Below are positions 34,329 to 45,456 of a stretch of 64,000 nt of DNA, in pieces (the stretch's first letter is position 1; each line of letters begins with the position of its first letter). A program made the translations under genes and the position numbers. This DNA comes from an uncultured Collinsella sp. (GTDB lineage Bacteria > Actinomycetota > Coriobacteriia > Coriobacteriales > Coriobacteriaceae), in the NCBI GenBank assembly GCA_949287065.1, contig CASEEV010000077.1, positions 1 to 64,000 of the forward strand. The letters are read 5' to 3'. The notes under the pieces are model-generated. The model was not told where the DNA came from and did no database searches. It saw only the letters and a program-made list of their open reading frames with translations.

Positions 34329-34356
34329 ATAGGGCTCCCGTACGCGGGAGCCCTAT
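34329..34356 (+). terminator. Strong hairpin after rpmA
   Basis: A 12-bp perfect stem (ATAGGGCTCCCG with CGGGAGCCCTAT) with a 4-base loop. There is no T-tract, so termination may be partial or depend on factors. obgE begins about 100 bases later. Confidence 0.6.
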
Positions 34357-34430
34357 CTGTATGAAGGAGCGCTACATGCGCTGCCTGCGGCGAGCGGTTT
34401 CGCTACTATTACGTTGAGAGCAGGGGATAA

Positions 34431-36583
<2,153 letters not shown>

Positions 36584-36602
36584 GCCTTGAGGAAGGATCC
36601 TG

Positions 36603-37208
36603 ATGAAAGGCGTAACTAAGGAGCAGGAAGCCTACCTGGAGCGCATGCAAGGGCTTCTCAAGACGCGCATGGCCAAGGACCGTCACCGTCTCAACCATTC
36701 GCTCGGCGTTGCCCGCACGGCCCGCAAGCTCGCAAGAACCTACGGCGTCGATCCGTTCCTCGCAACGGCGGCCGGCCTTATCCACGATTGGGACAAGGTC
36801 GTTCCCGCTGACGAGCTGGTGGCCCGCGCTGTGAGCTACCATCTTGAGCTCGGCGACGGCCCGTCCAAGATGCTCTCGCTGCTTCACGGCCCTGTGGCCG
36901 CTCGCGAGCTGCCCGAGCTCTTTCCCGAACTCGACCAGAGCGTGTTTCAGGCCGTGGCGCGTCACACCAGCGCGGCGACCGACATGACGCCGCTCGATAT
37001 GGTCGTGTACATCGCCGACGGCATCGAGCCCATGCGCACGGGCAAAGAGATCGAGCAGACGCGCAAGATGGTAGGGGAGGCATCGCTCGAGGAGCTGTTC
37101 TTCAACTGCCTGGCGCAGAGCATCGCGTTCGTCATCAAGAAGCGCAAGTATCTCTACCCCGGCTCCCTGACCGTGTACAACGTCTACGCCGAGCGTCTTC
37201 AGCGCTAG
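36603..37208 (+). CDS. yqeK: HD-domain hydrolase YqeK
   Basis: A 201-residue HD-superfamily protein; B. subtilis YqeK is known to cleave diadenosine tetraphosphate symmetrically. The metal-binding residues are visible as RLNHSLGVA, the pair in AAGLIHDWDK, and the RHTSA and YIADGIEP segments further on. It lies between nadD and rsfS, with GAGGAAGG before its ATG. Confidence 0.92.
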   Translation: MKGVTKEQEAYLERMQGLLKTRMAKDRHRLNHSLGVARTARKLARTYGVDPFLATAAGLIHDWDKVVPADELVARAVSYHLELGDGPSKMLSLLHGPVAARELPELFPELDQSVFQAVARHTSAATDMTPLDMVVYIADGIEPMRTGKEIEQTRKMVGEASLEELFFNCLAQSIAFVIKKRKYLYPGSLTVYNVYAERLQR

Positions 37209-37240
37209 GCATCAACCGAACCCGTCTGTAAGGAGGATCA

Positions 37241-37591
37241 TTGGATTCCCGCGAAACCGTTCTGGCTGCCGCCCAGGCAGCCTACGACAAGAAGGCCGAC
37301 AACATTATCGGCATCGACCTCGAGGGCTACACCGACGTGGCTGATTACTTCCTGATCATTACCGCTGCCAACAACCGCCAGATGGACGCCGTGATCGACG
37401 AGATCGAGGACCGCGTGTACGAGAAGTGCTCCGAGAAGCCCTTCTCCATCGAAGGCCGCGCGCAGGGCACGTGGACGGTCATGGACTACGGCCACGTGGT
37501 GGTGCACGTCTTTACGCCCGAGACGAGGGAGTACTACCGCCTCGAGTCCCTTTGGGGCGACGCTCCCCGAGTCGATCTCGACCTCGTGTAG
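37241..37591 (+). CDS. rsfS: Ribosomal silencing factor RsfS
   Basis: A 116-residue protein that binds L14 and blocks subunit joining when nutrients are low. It shows the family pattern DKKADNIIGIDLEGYTDVAD and the late HVFTPETREYYRLESLWGD. It starts with TTG at 37241 just after AGGAGGATCA. It closes the obgE-nadD-yqeK-rsfS run and is followed by an intrinsic terminator. Confidence 0.95.
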   Translation: MDSRETVLAAAQAAYDKKADNIIGIDLEGYTDVADYFLIITAANNRQMDAVIDEIEDRVYEKCSEKPFSIEGRAQGTWTVMDYGHVVVHVFTPETREYYRLESLWGDAPRVDLDLV

Positions 37592-37619
37592 CTCTTCTTC
37601 AAACGCTGATCTGCCTTTG

Positions 37620-37646
37620 ACCCCGTCGCATCGTCGGCGGGGTTTT
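37620..37646 (+). terminator. Intrinsic terminator after rsfS
   Basis: An 8-bp stem (CCCCGTCG with CGGCGGGG, one G-U pair) with loop CATCGT is followed by TTTT. It separates the rsfS operon from dinB. Confidence 0.85.
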
Positions 37647-37659
37647 GCGTGCTGTTCGC

Positions 37660-37665
37660 TATACT
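37660..37665 (+). promoter_or_regulatory. -10 element of dinB, likely leaderless
   Basis: TATACT ends six bases before the dinB ATG, so transcription should begin at or next to the start codon. No -35 match is visible, and no SD precedes the ATG. Confidence 0.55.
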
Positions 37666-37671
37666 TGGTGC

Positions 37672-38985
37672 ATGGGAAAACGCGTACATAACCAGGCACC
37701 TCAGGATCCGCTCGGCGCTTTGCTCGGTTCGTGGACGGGGCCGGCCATCGGGCTCATGGACCTCGACGCCTTCTTTGCAAGCGTGGAGCAGCTCGACCAC
37801 CCCGAATGGAGGGGCAGGCCAGTCATCGTAGGGGGCTCTCCCGAGGAGCGCGGGGTGGTCTCGACGGCATCGTACGAGGCGCGCCCGTACGGCGTGCGCT
37901 CCGCCATGCCTTCGGCGCAGGCAAAGAGGCTCTGCCCTCACGCAATCTGGACACACGGCCATTTTGACCGGTACCGCGAGATGAGCGGGAAGATCATGGC
38001 GATCCTCGCGGACGAGACGCCCTTTGTCGACCAGGTCTCCATCGACGAGGCGTTCTTCGACATAACTCCCGGACGCTTCTCGTCGGAGCATCCGGTCGCT
38101 ATCGCGCGGCGCATATCGGAGCGCGTTGCCGCTCTGGGCGTAACGTGCTCCATCGGCCTCGGATCCAACAAAACGGTTGCCAAGATCGCCAGCGAGCGCG
38201 ACAAGCCGCGCGGCCTTACCGTGGTGTATCCGGGAACGGAGGCCTCGTTTTTGGCTCCGCTGCCGGTAAGGGCCGTGTCTGGAATCGGCGCCTCCGCCGA
38301 GGCAAGGCTCGCACGCGCCGGCATCCGTACCGTAGGCCAGCTCGCGCGCGCACCCGAGCGCGTATTGACCGACGTTTTCGGCGTCAACGGCGAGGCCATG
38401 CGCCTGCGCGCATCAGGCGAGGAGGTCTCGGCGGTGAGCTCCATCGACGACCCCGACGAGGTCAAGTCGGTGAGCAACGAGCGGACCTTTGCACACGACC
38501 TCACCGATGCCGCGGATATCGAGGCGGCGCTCGCCCTGCTCGGCGAAAGCGTGGGGGCGCGCCTCAGGCGGAAGGGACTTCTCGGGCGCACGGTTACCGT
38601 CAAGTTGCGCTACGCCTACGGCCAAGGGCACACGGCCCAGCGAAAGCTCCCGCATCCCACCGATGACGAGAACCTGTTCGTGCTCCAGGCGCGCGACCTT
38701 TTGCACAGCATCTGGCATCCGGGAATGCCCGTCCGGCTGTTGGGGATCGGCATCAGCGACTTCGATCTTTCGCAAGGGGTCCAGACGGACCTGTTCTGCG
38801 AGGTTGACGAACGCGGCGCTGTTGCGAGCGACCGACGAGATCTCTCGGTTGCGATCGACAAGGTGCGCGAGAAGTTCGGCTCTGCTTCTGTTTCGTTTGG
38901 GCGCGCGGGTCGTTTCGGGCGCAGCGTGGTGCGTGCCGACAAGTACGAGGCGTCCGAGCAGGGGGAGCGGGGCGAGTCGCTCTGA
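37672..38985 (+). CDS. dinB: DNA polymerase IV (Y-family)
   Basis: Error-prone polymerase that copies past DNA lesions. The 437 residues include GLMDLDAFFASVEQLD (first metal Asp), the VDQVSIDEAFFD motif (catalytic Asp-Glu), SIGLGSNKTVAKIAS and a helix-hairpin-helix region around SGIGASAEARLARAG. The ATG at 37672 was preferred over a start 27 bases upstream that lies inside the terminator. No clear LexA box is seen in the short upstream gap. It is a single gene between two translation operons. Confidence 0.95.
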   Translation: MGKRVHNQAPQDPLGALLGSWTGPAIGLMDLDAFFASVEQLDHPEWRGRPVIVGGSPEERGVVSTASYEARPYGVRSAMPSAQAKRLCPHAIWTHGHFDRYREMSGKIMAILADETPFVDQVSIDEAFFDITPGRFSSEHPVAIARRISERVAALGVTCSIGLGSNKTVAKIASERDKPRGLTVVYPGTEASFLAPLPVRAVSGIGASAEARLARAGIRTVGQLARAPERVLTDVFGVNGEAMRLRASGEEVSAVSSIDDPDEVKSVSNERTFAHDLTDAADIEAALALLGESVGARLRRKGLLGRTVTVKLRYAYGQGHTAQRKLPHPTDDENLFVLQARDLLHSIWHPGMPVRLLGIGISDFDLSQGVQTDLFCEVDERGAVASDRRDLSVAIDKVREKFGSASVSFGRAGRFGRSVVRADKYEASEQGERGESL

Positions 38986-39097
38986 AGCGCGTTGGTCCGG
39001 ACGCCGAGCGCACGATAGCCGCCGCGTCTTGCCTATCAACGGCCGTGCGCGGCGGGCTGTTCGTGCAGATACCGTGAAGGAGCTGCGGTTTCTTCAG

Positions 39098-39126
39098 TTG
39101 ACGAACGCCGTACCTCGGCATATTAT
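39098..39126 (+). promoter_or_regulatory. Promoter of the rpsP operon
   Basis: TTGACG (39098-39103), a 17-base spacer and TATTAT (39121-39126) form a near-consensus sigma-70 promoter. It implies a 5' leader of about 135 bases before rpsP, containing a small GC hairpin near 39240-39252. Confidence 0.85.
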
Positions 39127-39269
39127 TGGGCGTCGTGTCAACAACATCTACGAAGCTTTCCGGTCTCTGCTTCTCACGCCCTCTGGCTTCAAACCTGAGC
39201 GTATGTTGGCGCGTCCTGTTCGGATTGTCATGTTATGCAGCGCTCGCTGCGCGTTTGGAGGAGTTTTCA

Positions 39270-39593
39270 TTGGCAGTCAAGATTCGCCTCGCCCGTCATG
39301 GTGCTAAGAAGCGTCCGTACTACCGCGTCGTCGTTACCGATGGTCGCAAGCGTCGCGATGGTCGTCCGATCGAGGAGGTCGGCCGCTACAACCCGCTGAC
39401 CACCCCCAAGGTCATCGACCTTGACCTCGAGAAGATCGCTGATTGGCAGGCCAAGGGCGCTCAGATGACCGACGCTGTTGCCGCCCTGGTCAAAGCCGCC
39501 AACGAGGGTCCCAAGGCGGAGGCCGCTCCCAAGAAGTCCAAGAAGCAGCTCGCCAAGGAGGCTGCCGCTGCTGCCGAGGGTGCCGAGGAGTAA
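39270..39593 (+). CDS. rpsP: 30S ribosomal protein S16
   Basis: A 107-residue small-subunit protein. The conserved opening [21 protein letters not shown] follows directly after a TTG start at 39270 that has GGAGGAG upstream. The middle has [14 protein letters not shown]. The C-terminus is Lys/Ala/Glu-rich and a little longer than average. It leads the operon rpsP-khpA-rimM-trmD-lepB. Confidence 0.96.
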   Translation: MAVKIRLARHGAKKRPYYRVVVTDGRKRRDGRPIEEVGRYNPLTTPKVIDLDLEKIADWQAKGAQMTDAVAALVKAANEGPKAEAAPKKSKKQLAKEAAAAAEGAEE

Positions 39594-39595
39594 AC

Positions 39596-39889
39596 GTGTC
39601 TGCTGTTGAGGCACAGGAGTTCGACGGGGAGGCCGCGGAGGAGTATCTCTCCGACCGCATCGCCGACCTCGTTGAGTATCTCGTGGTGAGCATGGTCGAC
39701 AGCCCTGACGAGGTGACTCTCGACGTGATCGACGGGGACGATTCGTCTACGATCGAGGTGAGCGTTGCCGAGGGCGACGTTGCCAAGGTCATCGGTCGCC
39801 ACGGCCGTACGATCAAGGCCATTCGCACGCTCGCGCGCGCCCTTTCGGCCAAGCTCGAAACGTCTGTTGAGGTTGAGGTGCTCGGTTAG
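39596..39889 (+). CDS. khpA: KH-domain RNA-binding protein KhpA (YlqC)
   Basis: A 97-residue protein with a single KH domain; the nucleic-acid loop reads VIGRHGRTIKAIRTLAR. KhpA homologues bind RNA and affect cell division or elongation in some Gram-positives. Its conserved place between rpsP and rimM supports the call. It starts with GTG two bases after the rpsP stop, with GAGGAG spanning that stop region. Confidence 0.93.
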   Translation: MSAVEAQEFDGEAAEEYLSDRIADLVEYLVVSMVDSPDEVTLDVIDGDDSSTIEVSVAEGDVAKVIGRHGRTIKAIRTLARALSAKLETSVEVEVLG

Positions 39890-39898
39890 GGTCTTCTT

Positions 39899-40444
39899 GT
39901 GAGAACTCGCTACAGAAACATCGCCCGTGTGGTAAAGCCGCACGGCACCAAGGGGGAGGTCGTCGTGGTTGCGCTGCGCGGCCTTCCCTTTCTTTTAGAG
40001 GAGGGAATGCGCGTCGCGCTCACCCCTCCCGCGCTCGGTCGCGAGCGTTTCTCGACCGTCGTCGAGTCCGACGGCGAGTACGAGGACGAGTCGGCGCTGG
40101 TGCGCTTCTCGTGCGCCCACGATCTGGACGCCGCGTCCGCGCTCTCCGGTTGCTACGTGCTCGCTAACGACGATGATCTCGACCTCGACCCGCTCGTGGC
40201 CCCCATCGACGAGCTCGTAGGCCGCGATGTCGTTGACGAGCGGTACGGCGCCCTGGGAACCATAACCGAGGTCATCTTGGCGCCCGCAAACGACGCATGG
40301 GTGATCGACGGGCCCTACGGCGAGCTCATCGTCCCCGTTATCGAGTCGGTCGTGCTCGACCTGCCCGAGACCGGGGCCGTTCGCGTTGCGGTTCCGGGCG
40401 GGATCGTGCCGACGGAGGCTGAATCGGCAGGGGAGAGCGCATGA
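39899..40444 (+). CDS. rimM: 16S rRNA processing protein RimM
   Basis: Assists 30S head maturation by binding S19. The 181 residues show the opening ARVVKPHGTKGEVVV, the beta-barrel N-domain, and a PRC-barrel half around IDELVGRDVVDERYGALG. It starts with GTG at 39899, nine bases after khpA, with only a weak SD. Its stop overlaps the trmD ATG by 4 bases. Confidence 0.94.
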   Translation: MRTRYRNIARVVKPHGTKGEVVVVALRGLPFLLEEGMRVALTPPALGRERFSTVVESDGEYEDESALVRFSCAHDLDAASALSGCYVLANDDDLDLDPLVAPIDELVGRDVVDERYGALGTITEVILAPANDAWVIDGPYGELIVPVIESVVLDLPETGAVRVAVPGGIVPTEAESAGESA

Positions 40445-41187
40445 TCATAGAGACGCTTTCGGTGTTTCCCGAGATGTTCGATTCGGTTATGCACGCCTCT
40501 ATTCTCGGCCGCGCCGAGGCCAAGGGGCTGTTCTCGTTTCGCGCCTACGACCTGCGCGACTGGACGCACGACCGCCACCGCACGGTCGACGACGAGCCGT
40601 ACGGAGGCGGTCAGGGCATGCTTATGAAGTGCGAGCCCCTGTACGAGGCCATCGAGGACATCTCTTCCACGGGTCCTCGGCCGCGCGTTGTGTTTTTCAC
40701 CCCGTGCGGCGACCGCTTTACGCAGGCCACGGCAGAGCGCTTGGCTGCCGAGGAGCGCCTTCTTTTGGTGTGCGGTCGCTACGAGGGTATGGACGAGCGC
40801 GTGTACGACCTCGCCGACGAGCGCCTGTCTATTGGCGACTACGTGCTCACCGGCGGCGAGTTGCCGGCCATGGTCGTTGCCGACGCCGTCGTGCGCCTCC
40901 TGCCCGGCGCCCTGGGCAACGCCATGAGCTCGGAGGACGAGTCGTTCTCGTCGGCGGGGCTGCTCGAGTACGCGCAGTACACGCGCCCGGCAGAATACCG
41001 TGGCAAAACGGTTCCCGAGACACTGCTGTCCGGCGATCACGCGCGCGTTGACGCATGGCGCCGTCGCAACGCTATCGAGCGCACCTGCCGCTGGCGCCCC
41101 GACCTTCTCGAGGATGCCGATCTTACCGATGAAGAGCGCGCGTATGCACGCTCGCTGCTACATGAGGGGAGTGAGGGGCATGCGTAG
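40441..41187 (+). CDS. trmD: tRNA (guanine37-N1)-methyltransferase
   Basis: Adds m1G37 next to the anticodon, preventing frameshifts. The 248 residues have the trefoil-knot SPOUT signatures PYGGGQGMLMKCEP, VCGRYEGMDERV and SIGDYVLTGGELPAM. It overlaps rimM by 4 bases upstream and lepB by 8 bases downstream. Confidence 0.97.
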   Translation: MIIETLSVFPEMFDSVMHASILGRAEAKGLFSFRAYDLRDWTHDRHRTVDDEPYGGGQGMLMKCEPLYEAIEDISSTGPRPRVVFFTPCGDRFTQATAERLAAEERLLLVCGRYEGMDERVYDLADERLSIGDYVLTGGELPAMVVADAVVRLLPGALGNAMSSEDESFSSAGLLEYAQYTRPAEYRGKTVPETLLSGDHARVDAWRRRNAIERTCRWRPDLLEDADLTDEERAYARSLLHEGSEGHA

Positions 41188-41746
41188 AGGCTCGGGTTCG
41201 GGCTTGGCGAGCTCTGTGCTCGAATGGGTCGCGGTTTTTGCCGTTGCGTTTGGCTGCGCGTATCTCATTCAATCCTTTGTCATTCAGGCCTATGCCGTGC
41301 CGACGGGGTCCATGGAGGACACGATCGAGATCGGCGACAGGATCTTTGCCCAGAAAGTAACCCGCGAACTCGGCATGTCGGTCAAGCCCGGCGAGATCGT
41401 GGTGTTCTCCAATCCCGATGGCACGTCGGGCCATGACATCCTGGTCAAGCGCGTCATAGCCACGGCCGGGCAGACCGTGGACATGCGCGACGGCCGGCTC
41501 GTCATCGACGACGTCGTTCAGGACGAGTCGTACGTCAAGGGCGCAACGTACCAGCTCGCCACGCAGGCGCCGGGGGTCTCGATCTCCTACCCTTACACGG
41601 TGCCCGAGGGCGAGGTTTGGGTGATGGGCGACAATCGCGAGAACTCCGCGGACTCGCGCTACTTCGGGTCTGTTCCCGAGTCGAGCATCCAGGCCGTCGC
41701 CGTGCTCAGGTATTGGCCGCTTGACCGCGCCGGGGCTGTGTCATAA
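41180..41746 (+). CDS. lepB: Signal peptidase I
   Basis: Membrane serine protease that removes signal peptides from secreted proteins. The 188 residues have one N-terminal membrane helix (~13-31), the nucleophile S44 in PTGSMEDT, the general base K90 in LVKRVIATAG, and the box GDNRENSADSRYFG. The ATG at 41180 with GAGGGG upstream overlaps the end of trmD. Confidence 0.95.
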   Translation: MRRGSGSGLASSVLEWVAVFAVAFGCAYLIQSFVIQAYAVPTGSMEDTIEIGDRIFAQKVTRELGMSVKPGEIVVFSNPDGTSGHDILVKRVIATAGQTVDMRDGRLVIDDVVQDESYVKGATYQLATQAPGVSISYPYTVPEGEVWVMGDNRENSADSRYFGSVPESSIQAVAVLRYWPLDRAGAVS

Positions 41747-41803
41747 TGGCAAAACGCGTCTTCTGACGCCCTGTACGTTCACGATGCGAGGGGAATCCGA
41801 TCT

Positions 41804-42706
41804 ATGGACTCAAGCGCACTGACTTTCCAAGACATTATCCTGCGCCTCCAGCAGTACTGGGGGTCCCAGGGTTGCGTCATCATGCAGCCCTACGACTCCG
41901 AGGTCGGCGCCGGTACCTTCCATACCGCCACCACGCTCCGCTCCCTCGGTCCCGCCGCGTGGCGCACCTGCTACGCGCAGCCCTGCCGCCGTCCCGCCGA
42001 CGGCCGCTACGGCGAGAATCCCAACCGCCTGCAGCACTACTACCAGTTCCAGGTGCTTATCAAGCCGAGCCCCGAGAACTCCCAGGAGCTGTACCTCGAC
42101 TCGCTCAAGGCGATCGGTCTCGATCCCGCCGAGCACGACATCCGCTTCGTCGAGGACGACTGGGAGAGCCCCACGCTGGGCGCCTGGGGTCTTGGCTGGG
42201 AGGTATGGCTCAACGGCATGGAGGTGACGCAGTTCACGTACTTCCAGCAGGTGGGCGGCATCGAGGTCGACCCTGTGCCCGTTGAGATCACCTACGGCCT
42301 CGAGCGTCTCGCCATGTACGTGCAGGGCGTGAATTCCGTGTACGACCTGGTGTGGAGCTACCTGCCCGACGGATCTGCCAGTACCTACGGCGATGTCTTT
42401 CTCGAGAACGAGCGCGAGTTCAGCGCTTACAACTTCGAGGTTGCCGACGTTGCCATGATGCGCGAGAAGTTCGACGACTACGAGCGCGAGTGCCACTCGT
42501 GCCTCGAGGCCAAGCTCCCCCTTCCCGCCTATGACTGCGTCATGAAGTGCAGCCATGCCTTCAACCTGCTCGATTCACGCGGAGCGCTCTCTGCGGTGGA
42601 GCGCGCCAACTACATCCTGCGCGTGCGCACCGTTGCCAAGGCTTGTTGCGAGGCGTACCTGGCCGAAGTGGCCGGCGCCGATTCTGAGAAGGGCGAGGTG
42701 GCATAA
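41804..42706 (+). CDS. glyQ: Glycyl-tRNA synthetase alpha subunit
   Basis: Catalytic subunit of the bacterial alpha2-beta2 GlyRS, 300 residues. It begins with the typical [25 protein letters not shown] region (residues ~5-30) and has [17 protein letters not shown] and the FTYFQQVGG motif. It activates glycine and depends on the beta subunit encoded 5 bases downstream. No T-box leader is visible in the 57-base gap after lepB. Confidence 0.98.
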   Translation: MDSSALTFQDIILRLQQYWGSQGCVIMQPYDSEVGAGTFHTATTLRSLGPAAWRTCYAQPCRRPADGRYGENPNRLQHYYQFQVLIKPSPENSQELYLDSLKAIGLDPAEHDIRFVEDDWESPTLGAWGLGWEVWLNGMEVTQFTYFQQVGGIEVDPVPVEITYGLERLAMYVQGVNSVYDLVWSYLPDGSASTYGDVFLENEREFSAYNFEVADVAMMREKFDDYERECHSCLEAKLPLPAYDCVMKCSHAFNLLDSRGALSAVERANYILRVRTVAKACCEAYLAEVAGADSEKGEVA

Positions 42707-42711
42707 AGACA

Positions 42712-44808
42712 ATGGCCGATACCCGAGACTTTCTGTTTGAGATTGGCACGGAGGAGATGCCCTCCGCGCCGTTGAACAACGCCGTCAAGCAGTTCGGGCC
42801 GCTCATCGAGCGCTCGCTCGACGAGGCGGGGCTCGCGCATGGCGGCGTGCGCGTCGTCTCTTCGCCGCGTCGTCTTGCGGTGCTCGTGGACGCAGTTGCC
42901 GAGGCGACCGACGAGGTGCACGAGGTTCGCCGCGGACCTGCTGCCGCCATCGCCTTCGACGCAGAGGGCGCGCCCACCAAGGCCGCCCAGGGTTTTGCGC
43001 GCAAGTTCGGGCTGACGGCAGACCAGCTCGTGCGCCGCGAGGACACCGACGGACGCGAGTACGTCTTCGCCGAGAAGAACATCGCCTCGGTGCCCGCGCT
43101 TCCGCTGCTTTCGGCCCTTGCCGAGAAGGCTATCGCGTCGCTCGAATGGCCCAACTACCGCAGCCAGCGCTGGGGCTCTTCTCACCAGAGCTTCGTGCGC
43201 CCCATCCGTTGGATCTGCGCGCTCTTTGGTTCGGAGGTCGTGCCGGTTACGTATGCCGACGTTGTGAGCGGCAACACCACGCGCGGACATCGCGTTCTCG
43301 GCCCCGGCGAGCATGTCGTTGCCAGCCCTGCCTCCTACGAGCAGGTGCTTGAGGCAGCGGGCGTTCTGTCGGAGGAGCGTCGTCGCCTGGTCATCGCCGA
43401 CGGCATCCAAAAGATCGAGTCCGAGCTCGGCGGCGCGCACGTCGATACGCCCAAGAAGGTTCTCGACGAGGTCGTGAACCTCTGCGAGTGGCCCACGGTC
43501 CTCGTGGGAACGTTCGACGAGGAGTTCCTCGCGGTGCCGCACGAGATCATTTGCGAGTCCATGCTCTCCAATCAGCGCTATTTCCCGATCTACGACGCCG
43601 ACGGCAAGTTGACCCGTCAGTTCGTGGTGGTAGGCAACGGCAGGCCCGAGTGCTCCGCAACCATCATCGATGGCAACGAGCGCGTTGTTCGCGCACGTCT
43701 CTACGACGCCAAGTTCTTCTACGACGAGGATCTCAAGGTGCCGCTCGAGGAGTTCCGCAGCCGCCTTGCCAGCGTCGCTTTCCAGGAGAAGCTCGGCAGC
43801 GTTCTTCAGAAGTCCGAGCGCATCGAGAGCCTGGCGCTCGCCATCGCCCATGAGGCGCGCATCGGCGCCAAGACCGCTTCTGACGCGCAGCGCGCGGCGC
43901 ACTTTGCCAAGGCCGACCTCGTTTCCTCCGCGGTTATCGAGTTCACGAGCCAGCAGGGCGTGATGGGCGGTTACTACGCGGCGGCAGCCGGCGAGGCCCC
44001 CGAGGTCGCTGCTGCCATCCGCGATCATTACCGTCCGCGTTTTGCCGGCGACGAGCTTCCCGAGGGCATTGCGGGCTGCATCGTCGCGGTTGCCGACAAA
44101 CTCGACACCGTTGCCGGCATGTTTGCCATCGGCGAGCCGCCGACGGGCTCTAAGGATCCCTACGCCCTGCGCCGCAGCACCATCGGCATTCTGAACATCC
44201 TGCGCGACCGTCTCCATTGCGCTTACGAGCCGCTCGTGGAGGTTGCGCTCGGCTCCTATGCCGAGCAGGGCATCGCTTTCGACAAGGACGAGGTTCCGAA
44301 GGCTGTCTGCGCCTTCATCAAGGGCCGCATGGAGCAGATGGCGCGCGACGCCAAGATCTCCGCCGACGTGGTCGCTGCGGTTTCCGCCGGCACGGTTACG
44401 GTCCCCTCGGACTACTTCGCCCTCGCCCAGGCGCTCCAGATCGCGCGTTCCAGCGACCCCGAGACGTTCGAGAACCTCGCCACGGCCTACGCGCGCGCCA
44501 GCCATCTTGCCGACGCCGGCCTCGGTTGCGATGTCGATGCGTCGCTTATGGGCGACGCCGAGACCGCACTGGCACAGGCGACGGACACCGCCGCAGAAGA
44601 GGTTGAGCTTGCGCGCAAGAACAAGGACTTCGACGCGCTCATCTCCGCGCTCGCAGCCCTTCGCGCGCCGATCGACCGCTTCTTCGACGACGTTCTCGTC
44701 ATGGATGACGACGAGGCGCTTCGCGAGAACAGGCTTAAGCTGCTGAACCGCTTTGAGTCCGTCTTCGCCGGCGTTGCCAACATTGGGGCGCTCGCCAAAA
44801 AGAAGTAG
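42712..44808 (+). CDS. glyS: Glycyl-tRNA synthetase beta subunit
   Basis: The 698-residue tRNA-binding and editing-like subunit of GlyRS. It opens DFLFEIGTEEMPSAPL, the family start, and includes RSQRWGSSHQSFVRPIRW, SNQRYFPIYDADG, an HD-like domain and a C-terminal anticodon-binding domain. It ends in KKK. A terminator follows, so glyQS form one unit. Confidence 0.97.
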   Translation: MADTRDFLFEIGTEEMPSAPLNNAVKQFGPLIERSLDEAGLAHGGVRVVSSPRRLAVLVDAVAEATDEVHEVRRGPAAAIAFDAEGAPTKAAQGFARKFGLTADQLVRREDTDGREYVFAEKNIASVPALPLLSALAEKAIASLEWPNYRSQRWGSSHQSFVRPIRWICALFGSEVVPVTYADVVSGNTTRGHRVLGPGEHVVASPASYEQVLEAAGVLSEERRRLVIADGIQKIESELGGAHVDTPKKVLDEVVNLCEWPTVLVGTFDEEFLAVPHEIICESMLSNQRYFPIYDADGKLTRQFVVVGNGRPECSATIIDGNERVVRARLYDAKFFYDEDLKVPLEEFRSRLASVAFQEKLGSVLQKSERIESLALAIAHEARIGAKTASDAQRAAHFAKADLVSSAVIEFTSQQGVMGGYYAAAAGEAPEVAAAIRDHYRPRFAGDELPEGIAGCIVAVADKLDTVAGMFAIGEPPTGSKDPYALRRSTIGILNILRDRLHCAYEPLVEVALGSYAEQGIAFDKDEVPKAVCAFIKGRMEQMARDAKISADVVAAVSAGTVTVPSDYFALAQALQIARSSDPETFENLATAYARASHLADAGLGCDVDASLMGDAETALAQATDTAAEEVELARKNKDFDALISALAALRAPIDRFFDDVLVMDDDEALRENRLKLLNRFESVFAGVANIGALAKKK

Positions 44809-44850
44809 CAGGCTTGCGGTTTTCTTTCCTCGTCTTTGCTGCATCATTCT

Positions 44851-44883
44851 ACGAGGGAGTCGCTTTTCCGGCGGCTCCCTCGT
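44851..44883 (+). terminator. Intrinsic terminator after glyS
   Basis: A 9-bp stem (ACGAGGGAG with CTCCCTCGT) with extra inner GC pairs is followed by GTATTGTT, a moderately T-rich run. Confidence 0.7.
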
Positions 44884-44965
44884 GTATTGTTAGGCTCGAC
44901 ATACCTGATGTTCGTGCTTACTGTGTGGCGATGAGATGAAACGTGCGCCTCGCTCCCAGATCGTG

Positions 44966-44971
44966 TATAGT
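44966..44971 (+). promoter_or_regulatory. Candidate -10 of rplS
   Basis: TATAGT lies about 75 bases before rplS and downstream of the glyS terminator. No convincing -35 is seen. Confidence 0.45.
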
Positions 44972-45047
44972 GTTCTGCCGTGTGTCAGCGCCTATGTGCC
45001 CTCGCGTGAGCGGCGGCACCTCTAGAGCAGAGAGCAAAGGAAGAAAG

Positions 45048-45395
45048 ATGGATTACATCCGCGCTATTGAGCGTCAGCAGATCCGCGAGGACCTGCCCAA
45101 GGTCCAGGTCGGCGACCACGTGCGTGTTCACTACCGCATCAAGGAAGGCGACCGCGAGCGTATCCAGGTTTTCGAGGGCGACGTCATCCGCATGGCCGGC
45201 CCCGGCGCCCGTGAGACGTTCACGGTCCGCAAGATCTCCTTCGGCATTGGCGTTGAGCGTACCTTCCCGGTCCACAGCCCCAAGATCGCCAAGCTCGAGG
45301 TTGTGCGTCATGGTCGCGTGCGTCGTGCCAAGCTGTACTATCTGCGCGATCGCGTGGGCAAGGCTGCTCGCATCCGCGAGAAGCGCGTTCACTAG
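45048..45395 (+). CDS. rplS: 50S ribosomal protein L19
   Basis: A 115-residue protein at the subunit interface. It contains [23 protein letters not shown] and the [21 protein letters not shown] block, ending RIREKRVH. The ATG at 45048 follows AAAGGAAG. In most bacteria it directly follows trmD; here lepB and glyQS come between. Confidence 0.98.
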   Translation: MDYIRAIERQQIREDLPKVQVGDHVRVHYRIKEGDRERIQVFEGDVIRMAGPGARETFTVRKISFGIGVERTFPVHSPKIAKLEVVRHGRVRRAKLYYLRDRVGKAARIREKRVH

Positions 45396-45412
45396 CATCT
45401 CTTCGCTCGTTA

Positions 45413-45441
45413 GGGCCGCTCCTTGTGGGGCGGCCTTTTTT
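45413..45441 (+). terminator. Intrinsic terminator after rplS
   Basis: Stem GGCCGC with GCGGCC plus inner CC/GG pairs is followed by six T. rnhB begins 15 bases later, so readthrough or a second promoter must serve it. Confidence 0.9.
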
Positions 45442-45456
45442 GTTTGGGGGGACGTT

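Noticed and set aside
41747-41803. Search for a T-box before glyQ, and likewise before proS (60228-60321)
   Set aside because: The gaps are too short or lack the T-box consensus and terminator hairpins.
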